Part shown: one piece after another, positions 18,201 to 24,225 of the stretch | Numbering within the stretch: the first letter of the stretch is position 1 | Layout: each line of letters begins with the position of its first letter | Notes under the pieces: model-generated | Database searches by the model: none | Told to the model about the DNA's origin: nothing | What the model saw: only the letters and a program-made list of their open reading frames with translations | Source of the DNA: HGM04593 sp045636545 | Lineage (GTDB): Bacteria > Bacteroidota > Bacteroidia > Bacteroidales > Bacteroidaceae | NCBI GenBank assembly: GCA_045636545.1 | Contig: JAZTXR010000028.1 | Location: 54,544-118,543, forward strand | Length of the DNA: 64,000 nt | Direction: 5' to 3' | Made by a program: the position numbers and the translations under genes

Positions 18201-19054
18201 TCAGTTTCCAGAGCCTTGATTGGGACGGCGAAGAGAGCTTCACACCGACAGCCGACACTATGATTGAGGCGGCATACACCACCGAGGGTGTCATGGGTGC
18301 GGCAGCCATTGGCGAGGTTGTCACCAAGCTGCAGGGCGGCGCATCATACCTTATTTATAATGCAAAGAACGAGACAGCACGCAGCGGTTTCCTGAGCGTG
18401 GCAAATGTTGGCGACGGCATAACAACAACCAACGGCATAAGCGATGCCAACCCGGGCTTCATCTGGAATCTTGAAGGCGAGAACAACACATTCACCGTTG
18501 CGAACAACTATGGCGTGTACATTCCACAGCTGTTACGCGGCTCACTGGTAACCGGCAGCAGCACCCCCGAGCGCTTCAAGTTCACCCTCAACAGCGACGG
18601 CACAACCTGGAGTGTAAGAGGCACAAGCAACAGCTACTACTGGAACGGCAATGCCAACAACACCTTCACAGGCTGGGACGACGGCCATCCGTTCATCATC
18701 TACACCTACAAGCCACACCCCTACTTCACCGTGACATACAGGTGTGTCGATAGTGAGGGCAATGAGCTTGCAAGCGGCACACGCTATGTAAAAGGTGGTG
18801 ACATGTTCACCATGCTCACCCCAATCTTCGAGGGCTACACACTCGCGGAGAGCAATGCAGTGTATGACGAACTTGCCTACGTGAGCAAGAACATGGAAAT
18901 AACCCTTACCTACACCAACGGCGAGACAGGAATAAGCGAGGTGAAAGCGGAAAGCGGAAAGCGGAAAGGTGCTTACGATTTACAAGGTAGAAAAGTTGAG
19001 AACCCAAGCAAAGGCTTATACATAATCGACGGCAAGAAAATATTTGTAAAATGA
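15230..19054 (+). CDS. Secreted GH20 beta-N-acetylhexosaminidase with C-terminal lectin-like modules and sorting tail
   Basis: The 1274-residue product begins with a signal peptide (MKKITLLLFAIIIGLPFIAMA). A GH20 N-terminal alpha/beta domain is followed by the GH20 barrel: YRGFMLDVSRHF, FHWHLTDDQGWRFE and the catalytic Asp340-Glu341 pair in HIGGDETP. The enzyme would release terminal beta-GlcNAc or beta-GalNAc. After about residue 560 come a ricin-like/carbohydrate-binding region, MucBP-like beta repeats (NYTCKDQDGNVIGDAV, TYRCVTPDGYLI, TYRCVDSEGNEL) and a C-terminal type IX-like tail (YDLQGRKV…GLYIIDGKKIFVK). The linker before the tail is encoded by three tandem AAAGCGG units (18944-18964). 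Its stop overlaps the next ATG (ATGA). Confidence 0.9.
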   Translation: MKKITLLLFAIIIGLPFIAMADSRVNLTPVPMKMTVGSGTLVLPQNFTIATGQLPDSLSNEAVKFANHFAGVTGYTVNVKKEASDALINMSLYNGSENLGCEGYTLNITADGITISATCSNGFYYAFQSIKKMLPANVMAGVKDGSVTEYTLPVVNIVDAPRFEYRGFMLDVSRHFFGLDEIKRIIDVMSYYKMNRFHWHLTDDQGWRFEVKKYPRLTTVGATRSNNWITDRVYGGYYTGEPYGPYFYTQEQCREIVAYAAERHIEVVPEVEFPGHSCAVNAAYPELSCTPNAGHSVQISGGIFSDVLNVASPLVLQFAKDVLDEIIEVFPYSQIHIGGDETPTNAWSNNAECQAMMQKLGLTNVRQLQSHFVRQLSDHVTSKEGDKRRTVIMWNESLTAGGTDEELIKGTGGTMMCWEIGNAQPCALKAAQYGMKSIITTQVPYYINRKQSTDANEPPVAGYGTDNVKAVYDYAPIPASVPSNLHKYYVGVQGTFWTEHVQHTDLLEYLALPRLTAIAETGWTPAAKKNFSDFQQRITKDTLLLNYNNYDYGRHYILGNNGNNDKVMPKASTDEKKTWYRIVTTATDARAGRCIQLLREGLNIADKTGTAPANRLWNSEVIEDESNAGYDWQLWAFMQDPANPQRWALVNKAKPGGSVKGTPTAENNTGRWDYDDNNRHYDFILGDKAYSKNGNNYNYSIRSQKVSNSNMCLNYAGPGQNHSINLWSDPADGNGGIWEFRPLVDEEPSIDFDYPVEGTVYRIVNNTKRFNGWTMYDNGDDNVTAAQQEYGADAWVLTDCATTAAGQTFKLKNAVTGRYLSGTTAPIALGESGVTLTNVYNTRSGDFSIMAGEEALRPISELVTTNPNTLGKGGIYPQGTGWVFEKACIINYTCKDQDGNVIGDAVQSVAAGSNVMAIAPSFANYEIVAYDDVPIFENISENKSLTVTYKRVSNSVTYRCVTPDGYLIKEITVPCAIGQAHTVAAPAVEFFSFQSLDWDGEESFTPTADTMIEAAYTTEGVMGAAAIGEVVTKLQGGASYLIYNAKNETARSGFLSVANVGDGITTTNGISDANPGFIWNLEGENNTFTVANNYGVYIPQLLRGSLVTGSSTPERFKFTLNSDGTTWSVRGTSNSYYWNGNANNTFTGWDDGHPFIIYTYKPHPYFTVTYRCVDSEGNELASGTRYVKGGDMFTMLTPIFEGYTLAESNAVYDELAYVSKNMEITLTYTNGETGISEVKAESGKRKGAYDLQGRKVENPSKGLYIIDGKKIFVK
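18938..18970 (+). repeat. Three tandem AAAGCGG heptamers inside the GH20 gene
   Basis: Positions 18944-18964 are three perfect 7-base units, flanked by GAGGTG and AAAGGT. They encode the VKAESGKRKG linker just before the sorting tail. The unit is not a multiple of three, so a gain or loss would shift the frame. Confidence 0.8.
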
Positions 19055-19305
19055 AAACAATAACATACACCACCCACGGAACCTGCGCCCGATACATTGA
19101 GGTATCGGGCGAGAACGGTGTTCTCACAGATGTAAAATTCTATGGCGGCTGCAACGGCAACCTGCAGGGCATCGCACGCCTGGTGAAGGGAATGAAGTAC
19201 GAGGATATCATTGCACGCCTCAAGGGCATAAGCTGCAACGGCAAGCCAACATCGTGCCCCGACCAGCTGTGCCACGCAATAGAGGAACTGATGAAAGAAG
19301 AATAA
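19051..19305 (+). CDS. TSCPD domain protein
   Basis: An 84-residue protein starting MKTITYTTHGTCARYIEVSG and containing FYGGCNGNLQGIARL and the namesake PTSCPDQL. It matches the TSCPD (TIGR03905-type) family. This domain is also found as a C-terminal piece of some ribonucleotide reductases; stand-alone members have no assigned function. The ATG overlaps the stop codon of the GH20 gene, suggesting translational coupling, though no functional link is apparent. Confidence 0.8.
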   Translation: MKTITYTTHGTCARYIEVSGENGVLTDVKFYGGCNGNLQGIARLVKGMKYEDIIARLKGISCNGKPTSCPDQLCHAIEELMKEE

Positions 19306-19308
19306 AAA

Positions 19309-19431
19309 ACAGGCCGTGTCTGCAAAAAACGCGAACGGATAACAGCGGAAAACGCCCCACCGTTGGGCAAACCGATATGTCCGCCCGACAACCGCCAACG
19401 GATTGGGCAGACACGCCGGTCTGCCCCTACA
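19309..19431. repeat. REP cluster downstream of the TSCPD gene
   Basis: The cluster contains a partial unit (GGCCGTGTCTGC at 19313), a degenerate unit at 19365-19386 (GGGCAAACC…TGTCCGCCC) and an inverted unit at 19405-19431 (GGGCAGACACGCCGG…CCCCTACA). They belong to the REP family that surrounds and enters the RAYT gene at 20099. Confidence 0.7.
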
Positions 19432-19453
19432 GACAATGTTATAAACTAAGATT

Positions 19454-19870
19454 ATGGCAAAGAAACAACCAAAGACAAACGAATACAAGTTGCGCAACGA
19501 GGCCTTCATGCAGGCTCTGCGCGACGGCGAGGAGGAACTTTTTGAAATATCACAGGGGGTGCTTGTGAAAATCCTCAAGCAGGGCGAAGGCGACCGCAGC
19601 CCGCGCGGCGGCAATGTAGTCACGGTACACTACAAAGGCAGCCTCATCAACGGTAAAGTGTTCGACAGCAGCTACGAGCGTGGCTACCCCGAGGCTTTCC
19701 GTCTGGGCGACCTCATTGTAGGCTGGCAGATAGCACTCACACAGATGCGCGTTGGCGACCATTGGATTGTCTACATCCCCTACCAGGTGGGCTATGGCAC
19801 ACGCGACAACGGCTCCATCCCCGCATACTCGACATTGATTTTCGAGGTGGAACTGGTAGCGATAATGTAA
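19454..19870 (+). CDS. FKBP-type peptidyl-prolyl cis-trans isomerase
   Basis: The 138-residue product has no signal peptide. After a 30-residue lead comes an FKBP domain with VTVHYKGSLINGKVFDSSYE, VGWQIALTQMRVGD, YIPYQVGYG and the closing IPAYSTLIFEVEL. The FKBP fold accelerates Xaa-Pro isomerisation and helps folding. The active-site pattern is mostly kept. REP sequences flank the gene on both sides. Confidence 0.9.
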   Translation: MAKKQPKTNEYKLRNEAFMQALRDGEEELFEISQGVLVKILKQGEGDRSPRGGNVVTVHYKGSLINGKVFDSSYERGYPEAFRLGDLIVGWQIALTQMRVGDHWIVYIPYQVGYGTRDNGSIPAYSTLIFEVELVAIM

Positions 19871-19906
19871 TAAACGAACGGAAAGGTTAAAACGGAAAGC
19901 GAAAAT

Positions 19907-19989
19907 GTAGGGACACGGCACGCCGTGTCCACCCAAAAACCGCGAACAACCGCTAATGGATTGGGCAGACACACCGGTCTGCCCCTACA
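19907..19989. repeat. REPIN: two REP units in inverted orientation
   Basis: A forward unit at 19907-19931 (GTAGGGACACGGC…) faces an inverted unit at 19963-19989 (GGGCAGACACACCGG…CCCCTACA). Two facing REPs with a short spacer are the usual mobile form in RAYT systems. Confidence 0.75.
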
Positions 19990-20023
19990 GGCAAATGATA
20001 AACGAAAGCGGGGAAAACGGAAA

Positions 20024-20051
20024 TGTAGGGGCGGACCGATGTGTCCGCCCA
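20024..20051. repeat. Single REP unit upstream of the RAYT gene
   Basis: TGTAGGGGCGGACC…GTCCGCCCA, an imperfect palindrome 48 bases before the RAYT start. Confidence 0.75.
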
Positions 20052-20098
20052 AGAACCGAGGAAAAAACGCGAACAATAACATAAACCAATGAGCAACA

Positions 20099-20650
20099 AT
20101 GTATAATCCCGAAATACACCACCGTCGTACAATACGATTGCAGGAATATGACTATTCATCGAATGGATTGTATTTTGTGACAATATGCACGCATGGGCAC
20201 CGTTCTTTGTTTGGCGCTATAAAAAATGAGACAATGCATCTCAACGAAGCAGGGCAAATGGTACAGCAGTGGTTTTTACGTTGCGAAGAGCATTTCCCAG
20301 ATATTAAATGTTGGGAAATGGTTGTTATGCCCAACCATTTCCATTGCATTTGGCAAATTGTAGGGGCAGACCGGTGTGTCTGCCCACAGAACGAGAGCAA
20401 GGGTATTCAGGGCGAACACATCGGTTCGCCCCTACATCGTGTTGTACAATGGTTCAAGACAATGACCACAAATGCGTATATCAATGGTGTGAAACAACAC
20501 GGTTGGCCTTCATTCAACTCCCGCCTTTGGCAACGCAATTATTATGAGCACATCATCCGCAACCAACAGGGATATGAGGAGATTGTTGCATATATCGTGG
20601 AGAACCCGATAAATTGGAAGAATGACAAACTATATAAAGATGAACAGTAA
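20099..20650 (+). CDS. REP-associated tyrosine transposase (RAYT, Y1_Tnp family)
   Basis: A 183-residue IS200-like Y1 transposase of the RAYT class. It has RRTIRLQEYDYSSNGLYFVT at the N-terminus, the metal-binding HFH at residues 80-82 (VVMPNHFHCIWQ) and the catalytic tyrosine region RNYYEHIIRN around residue 149. RAYTs nick single-stranded REP hairpins and are thought to spread them. REP units lie on the upstream side, and a pair of inverted REP units lies inside the gene (20359-20435), read in frame as residues about 88-112 (starting GADRCVCPQNESK). The frame is intact apart from that insert. AT-rich composition suggests transfer. Confidence 0.88.
   Translation: MYNPEIHHRRTIRLQEYDYSSNGLYFVTICTHGHRSLFGAIKNETMHLNEAGQMVQQWFLRCEEHFPDIKCWEMVVMPNHFHCIWQIVGADRCVCPQNESKGIQGEHIGSPLHRVVQWFKTMTTNAYINGVKQHGWPSFNSRLWQRNYYEHIIRNQQGYEEIVAYIVENPINWKNDKLYKDEQ
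20359..20435. repeat. REPIN embedded in the RAYT coding sequence
   Basis: A forward REP (20359-20386, TGTAGGGGCAGACC…GTCTGCCC) and an inverted REP (20410-20435, GGGCGAACAC…CGCCCCTACA) are separated by 23 bases. Both match the intergenic REPs and are translated without a stop. Confidence 0.8.
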
Positions 20651-20662
20651 CCTTTCAGCTTC

Positions 20663-21991
20663 ATGAACCTCACCCACTACAAGGAACTCACCCGTTTGGG
20701 ATTGCCCATTGTAATTGGACAGTTGGGCATCATCTTCGTCTCCTTTGTCGACACCTTCATGGTAAGCCGCCACGGTACCAACGACCTGGCAGCCGCAAGT
20801 TTCGTGAACAATATGTTCAACCTGGCAATCATCTTTGCCACAGGCTTCTCATACGGACTGACACCAATCATAGGCAAGCTGTTCGGCAAAGGGAAGAAAG
20901 AGGAAGCCGGCGGTATGTTCAAGAACGCACTGTTTGCCAACGGCACAATGGCAATGCTGCTGACGGCGGCAATGTGGATTCTATACCTGAACATAGGCAA
21001 CCTTGGACAGCCGGCCGAGCTGTTGGGTCTCATACGCCCCTATTACATCACGTTGCTGCTCTCAATCCCGTTCACCCTGCTTTTCAACGCATTCAAGCAG
21101 TTTGCCGACGGCATAACAGATACCAAGACACCTATGTGGATTCTGCTCACCGGCAACGTGCTGAACATTGCAGGCAACTACATGCTCATCTTCGGTAAAT
21201 GCGGCCTGCCCGAACTGGGACTGCTTGGTGCGGGTGTATCGACCCTTGCATCGCGAATGGCAATGCTTGCCATCTCGCTTGTCATCTTCTTCAGGAGCAA
21301 TCGCCTGCGCGCATACGCCTACGGATTCCTGAAAACCGGGATTGCCCGCGTGCGACAAAAGGAGCTCTATTTACTGGGACTGCCCGTCGCCGCACAAATG
21401 GGAATGGAAACGGCATCATTCAGCCTTGCCACCATCATGGTGGGCTGGATTGGCGCAACAGCCCTTGCCGCACACCAGATAATGTGCACCGTGGGACAGT
21501 TGGGCTTCATGCTCTACTACGGAATGGGGGCAGCCGTGGCCGTAAAGACAAGCAACTACAACGGTATGGGCGACACAATCAATATACGCCGCACGGCAAA
21601 TGCCGGATTCCACCTCATAGCCGTGATGGCAATTATTACATCAGTCATTGTGTTCACGCTACGCAACCACATCGGCGGGGTGTTCACCGACGATGCCGGT
21701 GTGGCAATGCTTGTGGCACAGCTCACAATACCGTTCGTGCTCTACCAGATTGGCGACGGGATGCAGTGCAACTATGCCAATGCATTGCGCGGTATTACAG
21801 ACGTGAAGCCCATGATGCTTTTTGCCTTCATAGCCTATTTTGCAGTGTCACTGCCCGCCGGCTACCTGTTCGGTTTTGTATTCAACCTTGGGCTGCCCGG
21901 CGTGTGGATTTCATTTCCCTTTGGTCTTACAAGCGCCGGCGTGATGTTCTATCTGCGTTTCCGCCACACATTGAAAAAAAGAGAACAATAA
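20663..21991 (+). CDS. MATE family efflux transporter
   Basis: The 442-residue product has twelve hydrophobic segments in two six-helix halves, the MATE/NorM layout, driven by Na+ or H+. Typical segments are GLPIVIGQLGIIFVSFVDTF near the N-terminus and the matching GLPVAAQMGMETASFSLATI that opens the second half. The exported compound cannot be told. The gene starts 12 bases after the RAYT gene; the end is 11 bases before prmA, so MATE and prmA are likely co-transcribed. Confidence 0.92.
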   Translation: MNLTHYKELTRLGLPIVIGQLGIIFVSFVDTFMVSRHGTNDLAAASFVNNMFNLAIIFATGFSYGLTPIIGKLFGKGKKEEAGGMFKNALFANGTMAMLLTAAMWILYLNIGNLGQPAELLGLIRPYYITLLLSIPFTLLFNAFKQFADGITDTKTPMWILLTGNVLNIAGNYMLIFGKCGLPELGLLGAGVSTLASRMAMLAISLVIFFRSNRLRAYAYGFLKTGIARVRQKELYLLGLPVAAQMGMETASFSLATIMVGWIGATALAAHQIMCTVGQLGFMLYYGMGAAVAVKTSNYNGMGDTINIRRTANAGFHLIAVMAIITSVIVFTLRNHIGGVFTDDAGVAMLVAQLTIPFVLYQIGDGMQCNYANALRGITDVKPMMLFAFIAYFAVSLPAGYLFGFVFNLGLPGVWISFPFGLTSAGVMFYLRFRHTLKKREQ

Positions 21992-22002
21992 ACCATATAA
22001 TT

Positions 22003-22851
22003 ATGAACGACTATACAAGAGTAAAATTCACAGTGACCCCCAACGAAGAAGTTGCCACCGACGTGCTTGCAGCACTGCTTGCCGAAGTGGGCTTCGAGAG
22101 TTTCCTGCCCGAGGAGGAGGGAATGTCGGCATACGCCCCACAGGCGCTCTACGATGCCGATGCCGTTGCAGCCGTCGTGGCGGCGTTCCCGCTCGAGGGA
22201 TACGGAATCACATACAGCGACGAGTTCATTGAGGGCGAGGACTGGAATGCCGAGTGGGAGAAGAACTATTTCCAGCCCATTGTGCTTGGCGAGGAGTGTG
22301 TCATACACAGCACCTTCCACAAGGATGTGCCTGCAGCACGGTATGACATTCTGATTGACCCCAAGATGGCGTTCGGCACAGGCTACCACCAAACGACCTG
22401 CCACATGCTCCGCGCCATCCTTGCCCAGGACATGACCGGCAAGAGTGTCCTTGACATGGGTTGCGGCACAGCCCTGCTTGCCATCCTTGCACGCAAACAC
22501 GGAGCCACAGATGTAGTTGCCATCGACATCGACGAGTTCGCCTTTGAGAATGCAAAGGAGAATATTGTGCTCAACGACACCCCCGACATCAAGGTGCGCC
22601 TTGGCGGAGCCGATGCCATAAAGCCCACCGACAGTTTTGACATTGTCATTGCCAACATAAACCGCAACATTCTGCTTGCCGACATCTGCAACTATGTAAA
22701 GGCAATGCACGCGGGTTCGTTGCTCTTCATCAGCGGTTTCTACACCGATGACATGGAGGTTCTTAAAGAGGAGGCTGCCCGCCACGGTCTGCGTTACCTT
22801 GACTACGCCGAGGACAACCGCTGGGCAATGATGAGGTTTGTAAAAGAGTAA
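22003..22851 (+). CDS. prmA: Ribosomal protein L11 methyltransferase
   Basis: The 282-residue protein begins MNDYTRVKFTVTPNEEVATD, with the N-terminal substrate-binding domain. A linker (DWNAEWEKNYFQPI) leads to a class I SAM-dependent methyltransferase with DPKMAFGTGYHQTT, VLDMGCGTALLAILA and the NINRNILLAD motif (family NPPY/NINR position). It trimethylates L11. The ATG at 22003 is chosen; a longer open frame starting at 21199 only overlaps the MATE gene in another frame. Confidence 0.93.
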   Translation: MNDYTRVKFTVTPNEEVATDVLAALLAEVGFESFLPEEEGMSAYAPQALYDADAVAAVVAAFPLEGYGITYSDEFIEGEDWNAEWEKNYFQPIVLGEECVIHSTFHKDVPAARYDILIDPKMAFGTGYHQTTCHMLRAILAQDMTGKSVLDMGCGTALLAILARKHGATDVVAIDIDEFAFENAKENIVLNDTPDIKVRLGGADAIKPTDSFDIVIANINRNILLADICNYVKAMHAGSLLFISGFYTDDMEVLKEEAARHGLRYLDYAEDNRWAMMRFVKE

Positions 22852-22862
22852 ATCACCAAACA

Positions 22863-23108
22863 CTCTCCCTCTTTACAAGAGGGAGTACGGCAAAGCCGGG
22901 AGGAAGATAAAACAATGCAAGCATCTCCTCCGTCACTATGTGACACCTCCTATTAATGAAGAGGAGGAAGTATAAACAAATACCAAATAAAAAATTCTCC
23001 CTCTTGGTGTTTAAGAGGGAGTACCCGCAGGGGGAGGGAGATAAAAATACCGCCAAAATACAATCTCCTCCGTCACTGCGTGACACCTCCTCTTACAAAG
23101 AGGAGGAG
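22863..23108. repeat. Two tandem composite palindromic repeats, left flank of DUF559 gene 2
   Basis: Two A-B units lie head to tail (22863-22969 and 22995-23108). Part A in each begins CTCCCTCTT and ends GGGAG or GGAAG; part B begins ATCTCCTCCGTCACT and ends AAGAGGAGGA. They are the same element as at 8669-8790. Confidence 0.85.
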
Positions 23109-23130
23109 GTATATGCTATTAAAATGTTTT

Positions 23131-23505
23131 ATGTCAGACAAACCAATGAGCAATAGACCAGAACTTAAAAAACTGCGCCGAGAATTACGCAAAAACATGA
23201 CATCGGCAGAAGTTGCATTATGGCAACAGTTAAAGGCAGGACAATTGAATGGCACTAATTGGCGCCGACAATACTCTATAGATCGGTATATTTTGGATTT
23301 CTATTGCCCCATATACAAACTATGTATTGAACTTGACGGACATGAACATTACACAATGCAGGGCGACACAAAGGATTTTGATAGAACGGAATTTCTTAAT
23401 TCAAGAGGAATTGACGTTTTACGTTTTGAGAACAAAGAGATATGGAATAATCCAGAAAGAGTAATAGAAACAATTAAAATAAAACTTAAAGAAAAGAGAT
23501 GCTAA
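23131..23505 (+). CDS. DUF559 endonuclease-domain protein, copy 2
   Basis: A 124-residue DUF559 protein starting MSDKPMSNRPELKKLRRELR, with LDFYCPIYKLCIELDGHEH as the nuclease core. The start is set by alignment to copy 1. An ATG at 23113 lies 3 bases after a GAGGAGGAGG stretch formed by the repeat and could also be used, adding six residues. Compared with copy 1 the proteins differ mainly at the ends, so they are recent paralogues. The gene lies between two upstream and one downstream palindromic repeat units. Role unknown. Confidence 0.8.
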   Translation: MSDKPMSNRPELKKLRRELRKNMTSAEVALWQQLKAGQLNGTNWRRQYSIDRYILDFYCPIYKLCIELDGHEHYTMQGDTKDFDRTEFLNSRGIDVLRFENKEIWNNPERVIETIKIKLKEKRC

Positions 23506-23510
23506 AATAC

Positions 23511-23665
23511 TGTCCCTCTTGGCAAGAGGGACGAGCGAAGCGGAGGGAGATTCCAAAGATTTCTATCTCCTCCGTCACTATGTGACACCTCCTCTTAGCA
23601 AAGAGGAGGATATGTGTGCTATTAATTTATAACTTCTATCTCCTCCACCGCAAAGCGGTAAACGA
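23511..23665. repeat. Composite palindromic repeat, right flank of DUF559 gene 2
   Basis: An A-B unit at 23511-23612 (TGTCCCTCTTGGCAAGAGGG…ATCTCCTCCGTCACTATG…AAGAGGAGGA). A short ATCTCCTCCACCGCAAAGC element at 23639-23664 is the counterpart of the short element at the end of copy 1. Confidence 0.8.
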
Positions 23666-23700
23666 AAAATTTATCGAATCCCATGGGTACAACCCTTTTG

Positions 23701-23754
23701 TCTGTTCCATTGTTATTGAGAGAGAAACCAACTCCCAAATAACAATGGAACAGA
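23701..23754. promoter_or_regulatory. 17-bp perfect inverted repeat covering the SemiSWEET start codon
   Basis: tctgttccattgttatt (23701-23717) pairs perfectly with 23738-23754 across a 20-base spacer. The ATG at 23745-23747 is inside the right arm, so in mRNA the start codon would be paired. Confidence 0.7.
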
Positions 23755-24044
23755 GCTTTTTATACACCATCTGCGGATATGTGGCAAGCATAGGTCTAAT
23801 ACTAGGTTTTCTACCACAGGCAATAACAACCATACGCACACGCAACACAAGCGGCATTTCAGTGCCGGCGTTCCTTCTAATGGCAATAGGCGCATTCGCC
23901 TTTATGCTGCAAGGATTACTGCACCGCCCGGGCATCATCTGGTCAATGTTCATCACCAACGCCATCACCGGCACATGTAGTTGCATAATTTTTGCCATCA
24001 AAGTTTACAATGACTATTCTAAAAAGAGCACTAAAGGGGGATAA
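23745..24044 (+). CDS. SemiSWEET / PQ-loop family sugar transporter
   Basis: A 99-residue protein with three hydrophobic segments and the PQ-loop signature GFLPQAITTIRTRNTSGIS in the first, the layout of bacterial SemiSWEETs, which dimerise to carry small sugars down a gradient. The ATG at 23745 follows a 17-bp inverted repeat that also covers it. Upstream in-frame codons are repeat-derived and not family-like. The end (KKSTKGG) runs into a TTAAGG-type repeat tract. Confidence 0.85.
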   Translation: MEQSFLYTICGYVASIGLILGFLPQAITTIRTRNTSGISVPAFLLMAIGAFAFMLQGLLHRPGIIWSMFITNAITGTCSCIIFAIKVYNDYSKKSTKGG

Positions 24045-24142
24045 AAAGGAGCACTAAAGAACATTAAGGGAAACTAAAGAAGATTAATGTTTTCTTTAAT
24101 AGCCCTTAGTAGCCTTTAGCCACCTTAGCTCTTTTAACATCT
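24030..24142. repeat. TTAAGG-type intergenic repeat tract
   Basis: Short units such as CTAAAGAACATTAAGGG and the inverse CCCTTAGTAGCCTTTAGCC face each other and could fold. Similar tracts lie at 15142-15187, 25812-25855, 26158-26262 and 30396-30458, always in gaps or at gene ends. Confidence 0.5.
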
Positions 24143-24179
24143 TTTAACATATCGGGGGGGTAACTTCTTCATTTATCAC

Positions 24180-24187
24180 TATATTTG
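24180..24187 (+). promoter_or_regulatory. -7 promoter box (TATATTTG) of the 24226 gene
   Basis: Exact TAnnTTTG match, 38 bases before the ATG. Confidence 0.6.
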
Positions 24188-24225
24188 CGCAATAAATTGA
24201 TTTTTTAAACACAAATTTTTGTTAT

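Noticed and set aside
15230..19054. Complete polysaccharide utilisation locus
   Set aside because: No SusC, SusD, hybrid two-component or ECF-sigma/anti-sigma gene was found near the glycosidases.
19309..20051. Insertion sequence with terminal repeats around the RAYT gene
   Set aside because: The repeats are imperfect palindromes in several orientations, without matching termini or target duplication, as expected for REP/RAYT rather than a classical IS.
21199..22851. A 550-residue frame covering the end of the MATE gene and prmA
   Set aside because: Its first half overlaps the MATE gene in another frame and has no family resemblance; prmA alone from 22003 is complete.
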